The translations under genes and the position numbers were made by a program. DNA of 34,518 nt from Planctomycetia bacterium (GTDB taxonomy: Bacteria > Planctomycetota > PLA2 > JAEUHO01). Location: the NCBI GenBank assembly GCA_016795345.1, contig JAEUHO010000347.1, positions 1 to 34,518 of the forward strand. The letters are read 5' to 3'. Of the stretch, positions 22,091-29,940 are shown in pieces (the first letter of the stretch is position 1; the number at the start of each line of letters is the position of its first letter). The notes beneath the pieces were generated by a model. The model made no database searches. It saw only the letters and a list, made by a program, of their open reading frames with translations, and was not told where the DNA came from.

Positions 22091-23216
22091 GGAAGGACTC
22101 GCAGAAGGCGCGGAACCGGTCCTGTTCGCCGCGCACCTCGGCGGCGGGACCCGTCATCTTCACGAACACCATGTCGCCGGGCCGCGGGAGCGCCATGCCG
22201 AGCAGCATCGAGCCGGCGGCGCCCGCGCCGCCGCTCATCCCCGCGTACGCGCCCTCGACGGCGAGGAACACCGCGGTGCCGCCGAGGACCTTGGCGCGGG
22301 GCAGCGCCTCGAACTCGGCGTCGGTGAGCGGCGCCGCCCCCATCTGGCCGCGCCAGCGGTCGAGGTTGGCGCGGACGCCGCCGGCCGTCCCCTTGAGGAT
22401 CGACACGGCGACCTCGCTCGACGGCGCGCCCGTGGGCACGAACGTCGCGACGCGCATGGAGCGCGCCGGGCCCTGCGTCCACCCCGCGGGGGCCGTCCAC
22501 TGGAACGGCGCGGCGGGCGCGGGCGGCTCGGCTCGCGTCGCCGCCGCGGCCCCGGACCCCGGGGCGATGGAGGCCGCGAGCTCGAGGAACCGCGTCACCT
22601 CGGCGTCGACCGACGCGGCCGGTCCCGTCAGCTTGAGGAACGCCGTCGCCTGCGGGAGCTCGGCCACGAGGCCCACGAGCTTCGCGCCCTCGACGGTCGC
22701 CCCGCCGCCCATCCCGACGTACGTGCCGGTCAGCTCGACCCACCGCGCGGGACGCCCGAGCAGGGTGCCCTTCGTCGGCAGCGCGGCGACCGCCGCCTCG
22801 TCCGTCGGCTCGAGCGACATCTGCTTCCGCCACCGGTTGACGTTGGCGACGAACCCGCCGCCCGACGCCGGCAGCGTGCTGAACGTGCACTCGGTCCCCG
22901 GCGCCGCGGTCACCTTCCAACCGGCCGCGCGCATGGGCGCCGCGGGCAGCGGCTCCCAGCCCGCGGGCGTGGACCACGTGTACGCGACGCCGGACGACGC
23001 CGCGCCGCCCATCGCCCCGTGCGGGTCGGCCCCGTGCGGATCGCCCGGCATCTCGCCGCGCATCCGCTGGTCGAGCGTCGAGCGCGGCGCGGGCACGCCC
23101 GCGTGCCCGCGCTCGCGGACGTCCTCGATCTCGGTGACCTCGCTCCCGCCGCAGCCGGCCGTCGTGAGGAGCAGGGCGAAGGCACCCGCGCGGAAGAGCG
23201 GAAAGCGGACGGTCAT
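22083..23216 (-). CDS. Lipoprotein with two tandem copies of a PAGW domain, first gene of the resB-ccsA operon
   Basis: 377 aa from ATG 23216. The signal peptide MTVRFPLFRAGAFALLLTTAGC ends in a lipobox (TAGC, Cys22). After a Gly/His/Pro linker come two related domains of about 130 residues: one begins YTWSTPAGWEPLPAAPMRAAG, the other FQWTAPAGWTQGPARSMRVA. Shared features are an NxxRWRxQM helix (NRWRKQMSLEPTD, DRWRGQMGAAPLTD), an ALP segment, a (T/A)YxGMxGG turn and a final KxTGPAAxVxxExxRFxxxxxS helix. I recognise no named family. The 8-bp overlap with resB suggests a link to cytochrome c maturation or to the respiratory complex, for example as a periplasmic chaperone, but that is inference from position only. 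Confidence 0.8.
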   Translation of the reverse strand: MTVRFPLFRAGAFALLLTTAGCGGSEVTEIEDVRERGHAGVPAPRSTLDQRMRGEMPGDPHGADPHGAMGGAASSGVAYTWSTPAGWEPLPAAPMRAAGWKVTAAPGTECTFSTLPASGGGFVANVNRWRKQMSLEPTDEAAVAALPTKGTLLGRPARWVELTGTYVGMGGGATVEGAKLVGLVAELPQATAFLKLTGPAASVDAEVTRFLELAASIAPGSGAAAATRAEPPAPAAPFQWTAPAGWTQGPARSMRVATFVPTGAPSSEVAVSILKGTAGGVRANLDRWRGQMGAAPLTDAEFEALPRAKVLGGTAVFLAVEGAYAGMSGGAGAAGSMLLGMALPRPGDMVFVKMTGPAAEVRGEQDRFRAFCESFRE

Positions 23217-23643
23217 CGGGATCTCGCAGGGGGGATCGGAGCGAAGCGTAGAGACGCCTGCCCGCGCTTGGATAGCACTACGCGTGCCGTTGCCTCCACG
23301 CGTGCAACGCAAGTGTCGCATCCCTTCGTCCCGGGCGCGGAAGCCCCGGTGAATCCTGGGGTTTCGAGCCACCCGGGCGTCGGTACGCGAGGCCCGGCGG
23401 CCGCCGGGCCTTGCGTCCCCGGACGACGCCTGGGGGATCCTCCCCACTCGCCCGGTTGAAGCCGACCCATACCGGTCCCCGATGGATACCGGGCCGGTCG
23501 CGCGGGGGCCCTCGGGGAGGCGGCCGCCCGCGAGGTCGGCGCCCCGGCGGGCCAACCGGCGGCGGCCCGGGCCGGCACGCACCCGCGCGCCGCACCGCGC
23601 GGGACTCCGCGTCGGGGCGCGGACCCCCGCTCGGGGAGCCGGC
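23217..23643. other. Intergenic region between the resB operon and the cysteine desulfurase-like gene
   Basis: About 430 bp. It has a hairpin (GAAGCCCC 23340-23347 / GGGGTTTC 23358-23365, one mismatch), palindrome copy C (23385-23416), a small GATCC-centred palindrome (about 23431-23444), and a GC-rich stretch to 23640 with no coding signature I trust. The resB-operon promoter should lie near 23250-23310, but no clear -10 stands out. Confidence 0.6.
23385..23416. repeat. Dispersed palindromic repeat, copy C
   Basis: Arms ACGCGAGGCCCGGCGG (23385-23400) and CCGCCGGGCCTTGCGT (23401-23416) pair over 16 bp with one G-U type mismatch and no loop. It shares the CGAGGCCCGGCGGCC core with copies at 4711 and 31581. 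It lies mid-intergenic, 228 nt past the neighbouring stop. Confidence 0.65.
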
Positions 23644-24972
23644 CTACGCGTCGTCGAGGTAGGCGAGCGGGTCGCGGACGACGCGCTCGACGACGGAGGC
23701 GAAGAGATCGACCTCTTCCTCTGTGGAATACAAGTACATCGAAGCCCGCAGGTTGTTCTTCGCGGTCCCGGCGGCGTCGAAACGGCGGTGGAGGTAGGCG
23801 TTCACGCAGAACATGCCCTTGCGGAGCATGAGGTTGTGCTCGACGTCGCCGATGCGCTCGATGGCGTTCAGGAGCCCGCCGACGGGCGAGGTCAGGGTCA
23901 CGATCCCGCCGCGGAGCTCGGGGTCGCGGGGCCCGAGGAGCCAGAACCGGTCGTTCTCGAGGGGCAGGAGGCGCTCGGTCAGCCGGCGGTTGAGCGCGCG
24001 CTCGTGGGCCGCGATCGCGTCGAGCCCGACGCGCCGCGTCACGTAGTCCACCGCCGCGGCCGCGCCGAGGAACCCGGCGTAGTCCTGGAGGCCGGCCTCG
24101 AAGCGGGCCGGCGGCGGCTTGTAGACGACGCGGTCGTGCCACGTGTCGCGGACGGTGTCGCCCCCCACGACGAACGGCGCGACGCGCTCGAGCCGGTCGT
24201 ACCGCCCGTACAGCGCGCCGACGCCCGACGGGCCGCACATCTTGTGGAGGGAGAACGCGAGGAAGTCCACGCCCAGCGCGCGCACGTCCACGCGGCGGTG
24301 CGGGACGCTCTGCGCGCCGTCGAGGACGAGCACGCCGCCGACGCGGTGGACGGCGTCGGCCACCGCGCGGAGGTCGGCGTCGGGGATCGTGGTGCCGTCG
24401 AGGTTGCTCGCGTGGCCGAGCGCGACGACCTTCACGCCGGGCCGGATCGCCGCGAGGGCGCGGGCGAGGTCGAACGCGCCGTCGGGGGCGAGGTCGAACG
24501 TGCCCACCACCTCGAGGCGCGGGTCGCCGGCCTCCGCGCGCAGGCGGCGCTCGGCCTCGAGCCACGGCACGAGGTTGCTGTTGTGCTCGCGCTCGGAGAG
24601 CAGCACGCGGTCGCCGGGGACGAGGGGGAAGCCGTGGGCGACGATGTTGAGGGCTTCGGTGGCGTTGCGGGTCCAGACCAGCTCGTCCGGGCGGGCGGCG
24701 TTGACGAACCGCGCCAGCGCCTCGCGGGCCGACGCCTCCTCGGCCTGCAGCTCCTCGGCGAACCACGAGTGGAGCTTGCGGGCCCCCTCGCTCCGCCCGC
24801 CGCCGCACGTGGGGAAGTCGGTGTAGTAGCGGGTCACCGCGTCGATGACGGCGCGCGGACGCAGCGTCATGCACGTGTTGTTGAGGTAGACCGGCGGCTT
24901 GCCGTTCCGACGGCGGGCGAGGGCCGGGAAGTCGGCGCGGAGCGCGCGGAGGTCGGCGGGCGAGAACGTCAT
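23644..24972 (-). CDS. Cysteine desulfurase-like PLP enzyme (class V aminotransferase, SufS/CsdA type)
   Basis: 442 aa cytoplasmic. PLP-site features: TEALN (105-109), EHNSNLVPW (129-137, the EHHxNxVPW region), DGAQSVPHRRVDV (Asp218, Gln221), and Lys244 in FSLHKMCGPSGVGALYG, which forms the Schiff base. Cys389 in LRKGMFCVNAY sits where SufS carries its persulfide cysteine. The N-terminal region reads YLNNTCMTLRPRAVIDA...FPTCGGGRS rather than the usual YLDNAATTxKP...HRG; such NxC/CGGGRS variants form a separate, little-studied subgroup. It would supply sulfur for Fe-S or thio-cofactors, though another class V reaction is possible. There is no Shine-Dalgarno: TAGGAT lies 8 nt before the ATG, so translation may be leaderless. 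It is divergent from the cyclophilin gene. Confidence 0.85.
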   Translation of the reverse strand: MTFSPADLRALRADFPALARRRNGKPPVYLNNTCMTLRPRAVIDAVTRYYTDFPTCGGGRSEGARKLHSWFAEELQAEEASAREALARFVNAARPDELVWTRNATEALNIVAHGFPLVPGDRVLLSEREHNSNLVPWLEAERRLRAEAGDPRLEVVGTFDLAPDGAFDLARALAAIRPGVKVVALGHASNLDGTTIPDADLRAVADAVHRVGGVLVLDGAQSVPHRRVDVRALGVDFLAFSLHKMCGPSGVGALYGRYDRLERVAPFVVGGDTVRDTWHDRVVYKPPPARFEAGLQDYAGFLGAAAAVDYVTRRVGLDAIAAHERALNRRLTERLLPLENDRFWLLGPRDPELRGGIVTLTSPVGGLLNAIERIGDVEHNLMLRKGMFCVNAYLHRRFDAAGTAKNNLRASMYLYSTEEEVDLFASVVERVVRDPLAYLDDA

Positions 24973-25037
24973 CGCGCGGGATCCTATCCCGCGGCGGGCC
25001 TCGCGTCAGGGAGGGGTGCGTGCCGTACGATGGGCCC
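24973..25037. promoter_or_regulatory. Compact divergent promoter region with leaderless-type -10 elements
   Basis: Minus strand: CTGACG (25009-25004), 17-bp spacer, TAGGAT (24986-24981), then 8 nt to ATG 24972. Plus strand: TACGAT (25026-25031), then 6 nt to ATG 25038. An 8-bp hairpin (24975-24982 / 24986-24993) overlaps the minus -10 and start region. A half copy of the dispersed palindrome (GGGCCTCGCGTC, 24996-25007) overlaps the minus-strand -35. Confidence 0.5.
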
Positions 25038-26777
25038 ATGCGTCCGCTCGTCCTCGCCCCGGCCCTCGTCCTCGGCTCGCTCCTGGCGTCCGGCGCCGCC
25101 CCGCGGGCCGGCGCGGGCGACGCGCCGCCCGTCGCGCCCCCCGTCGCCTTCGCGGTGCCCGTCGGGATGCCGATCACCCTCGACGGCCGCCTCGACCCGG
25201 GCGAGTGGGCCGACGCCGCGCCCGTCGCGCTCGGGGTGCCGGGGCTGACGGTGCGCACCAAACACGCGCGCGGCGCGTGGATGCTGGGCGTGGCGCTGCC
25301 CGAGCGGTGGCCCCTCCGCGGCGACCTCCGGCTCTACACGACGCCGGCGCCCGCGGCCGCCGACGACGCCGCGCGGTTCGACCGCCCCGGCTCGGCCCTC
25401 CTCGACGTCGAGCCCAACGACCACAACCGCCCCCACGCGTTCCTGCAGGTGCGCGTCGCGCCGCCGGACGGGCCGCCGCGATGGACGCGGACCGACGACC
25501 GCGCGCTGGTCCGCTTCGACGGGCTCCGCAAGGCCGCGACGGCGGAGATCGTCGTGCCGCTCGACGTGCTCGGCGTCACGGGCCGCGACGCCGCGGCGCT
25601 GCGCTGGACCCTCGCGTGGGCCGTGCCGGGCCGCGCGCCGTCGCTCGTCACGTTCCCCGCGGGCCTCGACCTCGGGCCCGCCGCGCCCGACACGCTGCCG
25701 CCGGACTTCGCGACCACGGCGCGCTGGGCGCGCACGACGTTCGCGGAGCCGGCCGGGCCCGGCATCCTCCCGAAGGCCACGTTCGACGCGCTCGTGGCGG
25801 AGAGCCGCGACCTCACGCAGCGCGGCGAGCGCGCGCACCGCACGGTGCTCGCGCTGCTCGGCGCGTTCGACGAGCTGCCCGTGGAGCCGACGAAGGTGGA
25901 CGCGCCGCTCGAGGCCGCCCTCGACGACCTCCGCTGGATCTCGCTGCGCGAGCCGTGGAGCCGCGACGACGGGCGCGCGTACGCGACGGCGCTCTGGAAG
26001 CTCAACCGCGCGCCCGAGGCGCTCGGCGTGCTGCGCGCCATGGTCGCCGACGCGCCGTGGACGGACCACCTCGAGGAGCTGCGCCTCGCCGCCATGATCG
26101 CGCAGGGCGCGGAGCGCTTCGACGAGGCCGAGGCGCTCTGGACGGCGCTCGCCGACGCGCTGCCGCCCGAGGCCGCGGGCACGTACCGCCGCCACGCGAC
26201 GACGGTGAAGGAGGTGGCGGCGCAGCACCGCGCGACGCTCGACGCGCGCAAGGCCGACGACGCGAAGGACGACCTGCCGCTCGTGCTCCTGCGGACGTCG
26301 CGCGGCGACGTCACGCTGCGCCTCCTCGAGGACGACTGCCCCGAGGCCGTGAAGCACTTCGTGCACCTCGTCGAGGCGACGAAGACGGCGGACGGCGTGC
26401 CGTTCTACGACGGGACGCGGTTCCACCGCGTGGTCGGGGCCGGGCTGGTGCAGGGCGGCGACCCGACCTCGCGCGGCGACGGCTGCGCGACCGCGGGGAG
26501 CGGCGGCTCGCCGTGGACGATCGCGCCCGAGCCGAACGCGCGGCACGGGCTCTTCCGGGGGTCCGTGGGGTGGGCCATGGCCCTCGACCGCCGCATCCGC
26601 AGCCAGTTCTTCGTCATGACGACGCCGAAGCCGGAGCTCGCCGCCGAGGGCTTCTCCTGCTTCGCCACCGTCGTCGCGGGCATGGACGTCGTCGACCGCC
26701 TCCAGCAGTGCGACACGCTGATCAGCGCGCGGGTGCTCCGCAAGCGCGACCACCCCTACGTGCCCGAGAAGCGGTGA
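25038..26777 (+). CDS. Secreted cyclophilin-type peptidyl-prolyl isomerase with N-terminal CBM9/DOMON-like domain
   Basis: 579 aa. Signal peptide MRPLVLAPALVLGSLLASGAAPRAGA. Residues about 40-240 begin ITLDGRLDPGEWADAAPV, the opening of CBM9-like (DOMON-related) domains that bind sugars or heme. A helical stretch follows (about 250-405). The C-terminus (413-579) is a cyclophilin: RTSRGDVTLRLLEDDCPEAVKHFVHLV, FYDGTRFHRVV with the catalytic Arg, LVQGGDPTSRG, SQFFVMTT and FATVVAGMDVVDRL. It would catalyse proline isomerisation during folding of exported proteins. Start: TACGAT is 6 nt before ATG 25038, which fits a leaderless mRNA. GTG 25020 with GGGAGGGG about 5 nt upstream is a real alternative and would add six residues before the signal peptide. 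This domain pairing is uncommon as far as I know. Confidence 0.85.
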   Translation: MRPLVLAPALVLGSLLASGAAPRAGAGDAPPVAPPVAFAVPVGMPITLDGRLDPGEWADAAPVALGVPGLTVRTKHARGAWMLGVALPERWPLRGDLRLYTTPAPAAADDAARFDRPGSALLDVEPNDHNRPHAFLQVRVAPPDGPPRWTRTDDRALVRFDGLRKAATAEIVVPLDVLGVTGRDAAALRWTLAWAVPGRAPSLVTFPAGLDLGPAAPDTLPPDFATTARWARTTFAEPAGPGILPKATFDALVAESRDLTQRGERAHRTVLALLGAFDELPVEPTKVDAPLEAALDDLRWISLREPWSRDDGRAYATALWKLNRAPEALGVLRAMVADAPWTDHLEELRLAAMIAQGAERFDEAEALWTALADALPPEAAGTYRRHATTVKEVAAQHRATLDARKADDAKDDLPLVLLRTSRGDVTLRLLEDDCPEAVKHFVHLVEATKTADGVPFYDGTRFHRVVGAGLVQGGDPTSRGDGCATAGSGGSPWTIAPEPNARHGLFRGSVGWAMALDRRIRSQFFVMTTPKPELAAEGFSCFATVVAGMDVVDRLQQCDTLISARVLRKRDHPYVPEKR

Positions 26778-26781
26778 CGCG

Positions 26782-26808
26782 CGGGCCCGCGGGCGCCGGG
26801 CGGGCCCG
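26782..26808. terminator. Hairpin after the cyclophilin gene
   Basis: A perfect 9-bp stem, CGGGCCCGC (26782-26790) and GCGGGCCCG (26800-26808), with a 9-nt loop, 4 nt after the stop on the plus strand. No T-tract. Confidence 0.5.
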
Positions 26809-26904
26809 AGGGCCGTCCGACCGTGCCCCCGGGCCGCGGGAGCGACCCCTCGCGACCTGCGGCCCGCGCCCGCGAGGCGCGGCGCCCGGGCCGGCGTTCG
26901 AACG

Positions 26905-26910
26905 TACGAT
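26905..26910 (+). promoter_or_regulatory. -10-like TACGAT before the HEAT-VWA gene
   Basis: TACGAT is followed after 7 nt by GTG 26918, matching the spacing at the cyclophilin gene. It overlaps ATG 26909, so if it is the promoter the true start is GTG 26918 on a leaderless mRNA. Confidence 0.4.
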
Positions 26911-28459
26911 GCGCGGCGTGCACGCCGGACGATTCGCCCTCGCCCTCCTCGGGGTCCTCGCGACCCTCGGGGCGGCGCTGCGCCCCGCCGTCGCCGACGA
27001 GGCCAGCGACTTGGTGGACGCGTACCGCGCCACCACGGGCCGGCGCGACGACGCCGCGTACGCCACCCAGGAGCGGACGCTGACCGCGCTCGCGGACCTG
27101 CGGACGCCCGTCGCGCAACGCGCGGTCCGCCGCCTCCTCGACGAGGCGCGCGCCGCGTCGCCCGGCGGCGTGTCGGACCGCCGCCGGCTCGTCCTCGTGC
27201 TCGCCGCCTTCGTCCGCCACGGCGCCCCCGAGGACCTCGACGCGGCGCTGCGCATCGTCGAGGGCGAACGCGACCCGGCGCTCGTCGCGGCGGTGCCGCG
27301 CATCGTCGCGGGCCTCCAGGCGCCCGCGACGCGCGAGCACCTGCGCGGCGCCGCGTTCCGCCGCGCCGTCCCCGCGCTGAAGGCGAAGCTCGCCCGCGCG
27401 CTCGGCGCGTCGGGCGACCGCGAGGCCACGCTCGCGCTGGTCGCGGCCCTCGCCGACCCGGACTTCGACGTGCGGGCCGAGGCGCTCTTCGCGCTCGGCG
27501 AGCTGCGCGACGAGGGGGCCTACCCGAACCTGGCGGTCTTCCTGTCGGGCGAGGACCCGCGCCTGCGCGAGGTCGCGGCGCGCGCCCTCGGCCTGCTCGG
27601 CGCGCCGCGCGCGGTCCCCGCGCTCGCGCGCGCGCTCGACGACCCGGCGCCGCGCGTGGTCGAGTCCGCGGCGACGTCGCTCGGCGTCCTCGGCGCGCCC
27701 GCGGGCGTCGCGCCGCTCATCGAGCGGCTCGCCAAGGCCCGCGGCGCCGACCTGCGCCTCGAGGAGGCGCTCGAGCGCGCGCTGGTCCGCCTCACCGGCA
27801 AGGCCGACCTCGGCGCCGACGCCGAGCTCTGGCGCGCGTGGTGGGCCGAGCACCGCGACGACGCCTCGCCGCGCGCCGAGCCCGAGGCCCCCACCACCGT
27901 CGCGGGCCCGCGGTACTACGGCTTCCCGGTCCGCACGAGCCGCGCGGTCTTCGTGCTCGACGTCTCGCGCAGCATGGGCTGGAACGGCCGCCTCGAGACC
28001 GCGCAGACCGAGCTGAAGCAGGTCCTCGCGCACCTGCCGCCGGCGACGAGGTTCAACCTCGTCACGTACAGCGACACCGCCTCGGCGTGGAGCGAGACGC
28101 TGGTCCCGGCCACCGTCGAGAACGTGCGCCGGGCCGCGCGCTTCGTGGACCGGCTGCGCCCCGTCAACGCCACCAACATCTGGGACGGCCTCCGCGTCGC
28201 CATGGCCGACGAGGCCGTGGACACCGTGTTCTTCCTCTCCGACGGCTCGCCGACGGCCGGCGCCATCGTGGACCCCGAGACGATCCTGGCCGAGCTCGAG
28301 GCCATGAACCGCTGGCGCCGCGTGCGGTTCCACACCATCGCGCTCACCCGCGGCGCGCCGCCCGCGATGTTCGCGGGGAGCGAGGACCCCGTGGCCGCCG
28401 CGTCGTTCATGGCCCGCCTCGCGAAGGCGACCGACGGGACGTTCCGCGAGGTGAAGTAG
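26909..28459 (+). CDS. Secreted HEAT-repeat and von Willebrand factor A domain protein
   Basis: 516 aa from ATG 26909 (513 from GTG 26918, favoured if leaderless). The signal peptide ends near AVADE (about 30). Residues about 60-300 are HEAT/PBS-lyase-like helical repeats (ATLALVAALADPDFDVRAEA, REVAARALGLLGAPRAVPAL, VESAATSLGVLGAPAGVAPL), a protein-interaction scaffold. From about 345 a VWA domain follows with an intact MIDAS: Asp351-Ser353-Ser355 in FVLDVSRSMGW, Thr422 in VNATNIWDGL and Asp445 in LSDGSPTAG. It should therefore bind a divalent metal and a partner protein. It follows the cyclophilin gene by 131 bp across a hairpin, so transcription is probably separate. Such HEAT-VWA proteins are common in Planctomycetota-like genomes; their function is unknown. 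Confidence 0.88.
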   Translation: MRGVHAGRFALALLGVLATLGAALRPAVADEASDLVDAYRATTGRRDDAAYATQERTLTALADLRTPVAQRAVRRLLDEARAASPGGVSDRRRLVLVLAAFVRHGAPEDLDAALRIVEGERDPALVAAVPRIVAGLQAPATREHLRGAAFRRAVPALKAKLARALGASGDREATLALVAALADPDFDVRAEALFALGELRDEGAYPNLAVFLSGEDPRLREVAARALGLLGAPRAVPALARALDDPAPRVVESAATSLGVLGAPAGVAPLIERLAKARGADLRLEEALERALVRLTGKADLGADAELWRAWWAEHRDDASPRAEPEAPTTVAGPRYYGFPVRTSRAVFVLDVSRSMGWNGRLETAQTELKQVLAHLPPATRFNLVTYSDTASAWSETLVPATVENVRRAARFVDRLRPVNATNIWDGLRVAMADEAVDTVFFLSDGSPTAGAIVDPETILAELEAMNRWRRVRFHTIALTRGAPPAMFAGSEDPVAAASFMARLAKATDGTFREVK

Positions 28460-28472
28460 GGCCGCGGCGGCG

Positions 28473-28511
28473 ACGCGCGGAGGTGACGCGTGGAGGTGGC
28501 GCGCGGAGGTG
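28473..28511. repeat. Three tandem 13-bp repeats between convergent genes
   Basis: Units ACGCGCGGAGGTG (28473-28485), ACGCGTGGAGGTG (28486-28498) and GCGCGCGGAGGTG (28499-28511), in the short gap between the HEAT-VWA gene and rsmB, which converge. No function is evident; replication slippage is a likely origin. Confidence 0.6.
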
Positions 28512-28544
28512 GCGCGCGCGATCGCCCCACGGAGGGGGCCCGCG

Positions 28545-29933
28545 TCAGGCGCCCGCGTCGGCGGGTACCTCGAGCACCGCCGCGAACCCGCCGTCGGCGT
28601 CCGCGGTCGGGGCCACGTCGAAGCCGCCGCGGCGGACGAGCCGCGGGTGCGCGGCGAGGAGGCGCGCGACGCGGCCCTCGTTCTCCTCGGGCTCGATGGA
28701 GCACGTCGCGTACACGAGCCGGCCACCGGGCCGCACGAGCGGCAGCGCGCGGTCGAGCAGCGCGTCCTGCACGCCGACGAGGCTCGCGACGTCCTCCGGC
28801 CGCAACCGCAGCCGCACCTCGGGCCGCCGCCGGAACACGCCGGTGTTCGAGCAGGGCGCGTCCACGATCACCACGTCGAACGACGCGGGGGCGAACGGCA
28901 GCGGCCCGTGGGCCGGCACGACGACCGCGCGGGCCGCGGGCCCGCCCGGCGGCCGCGTCGCGAGCGTCGCCGCGAGGTGCTCCACCTTGGCCGGGTCCAC
29001 GTCGGCGGCGATCACCTCGCCCGGCGGCGCGCCGGGCCTCGCGTCCCGGAGGAGGAGATCGAGCACGTGGAGCGCCTTGCCGCCCGGCGCGGCGCAGAGG
29101 TCGAGCACGCGCTCGCCGGGGCGCGGCGCGGCGAGCGGGGCCACGCGCTGGGCCGTGCCGTCCTGCACCGCCGCGCGGCCGTCGCGCACCACGTCGAGCG
29201 CGATGGCGTCGCCGTCCGGCGCGAGGACCTCGTCGGGCCCGGCGCCCGCGCGGGCCGAGACGCCCGCGGAAGCGAGCGCGGCGAGCACCTCGTCGCGGCG
29301 GCCGGGCCGGGCGCGCAGCGACAGCGGCGGCTTGCCGCAGCCGAGCGCGAGGAGCGCCCGCGTCCGCTCGGCGCCGAGGCGGCCGAGCCAGCGGTCCACG
29401 AGCCAGGCGGGGTGCGCGTACCGCACCGCGAGGTTCTCGGCGAGCGACCGCGCCGGGTCCGGGAAGACGGGCCGCGAGAGGCGGAGGGCGAACGTCCCGG
29501 GACGGGGGAGGTCGCACCGCGGCTGCTCGGCGCCCTCGGCCTTGCCGTTCACCGAGCGGAGGATCGTGCGGAGCACCCCGTTGGCGAAGCCGGCGAGGCG
29601 CGGGTTCGTGCGGGTCTTGACGGCCTCGACGGCGGCGTCCACGGCGGCGAAGGCGGGGATGCGGTCGAGGAAGAGCGCCTGGTAGAGCGCGCAGCGGAGC
29701 GCGGCGTGGACGGCCGGGTCGAGCTTGCGCAGGGGCGTCTTCGAGACCGCGGCGAGCAGCGCGTCGAGGGTCGGCAGCCGGCGGACGACGCCATAGACGA
29801 TCTCGGTCAGCAGGCCGCGGTCGCGCGGGTCGGCGAGCTGGTCGCGGAGCGCGTCCACCGTCTCCTTGGCGCGGGTGCCGTCGCGCTCCATGGCGATCAA
29901 GGCGTCGAGGGCGAGGTCGCGGGCGGTGGGCAC
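28545..29933 (-). CDS. rsmB: 16S rRNA (cytosine-5) methyltransferase RsmB
   Basis: 462 aa from GTG 29933. It methylates a cytosine of 16S rRNA (C967 in E. coli) using S-adenosylmethionine. The N-terminal NusB-like domain (1 to about 135: TARDLALDALIAMERDGTRAKETVDAL, LTEIVYGVVRRLPTLDALL) is followed by the methyltransferase fold: SAM loop DLCAAPGGKALH (near 280), VDAPCSNTGVFRRRPEVR (near 357) and YATCSIEPEEN (near 410), which hold the two catalytic cysteines. The start is supported by TAGGGT 7 nt upstream and by homology; GTG 29969 would add 12 Gly/Arg-rich residues. Between the SAM loop and the next strand it carries an extra RDARPGAPP loop that matches the dispersed palindromic repeat at DNA level. 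Confidence 0.93.
   Translation of the reverse strand: MPTARDLALDALIAMERDGTRAKETVDALRDQLADPRDRGLLTEIVYGVVRRLPTLDALLAAVSKTPLRKLDPAVHAALRCALYQALFLDRIPAFAAVDAAVEAVKTRTNPRLAGFANGVLRTILRSVNGKAEGAEQPRCDLPRPGTFALRLSRPVFPDPARSLAENLAVRYAHPAWLVDRWLGRLGAERTRALLALGCGKPPLSLRARPGRRDEVLAALASAGVSARAGAGPDEVLAPDGDAIALDVVRDGRAAVQDGTAQRVAPLAAPRPGERVLDLCAAPGGKALHVLDLLLRDARPGAPPGEVIAADVDPAKVEHLAATLATRPPGGPAARAVVVPAHGPLPFAPASFDVVIVDAPCSNTGVFRRRPEVRLRLRPEDVASLVGVQDALLDRALPLVRPGGRLVYATCSIEPEENEGRVARLLAAHPRLVRRGGFDVAPTADADGGFAAVLEVPADAGA
29019..29049. repeat. Palindrome-like segment inside rsmB
   Basis: On the minus strand the bases read GGGACGCGAGGCCCGGCG and then CGCCGCCGGGC, closely following the repeat cores at 1575 (GGGACGCGAGGCCCG) and 23385 (GGCGGCCGCCGGGC). 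It is in frame and encodes the extra RDARPGAPP loop. Confidence 0.45.
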
Positions 29934-29940
29934 CGGGCCG

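Noticed and set aside
23270-23310. Promoter of the resB operon around TAGTGCTATCC
   Set aside because: No hexamer pair with acceptable spacing; the match is too weak to list as a feature.
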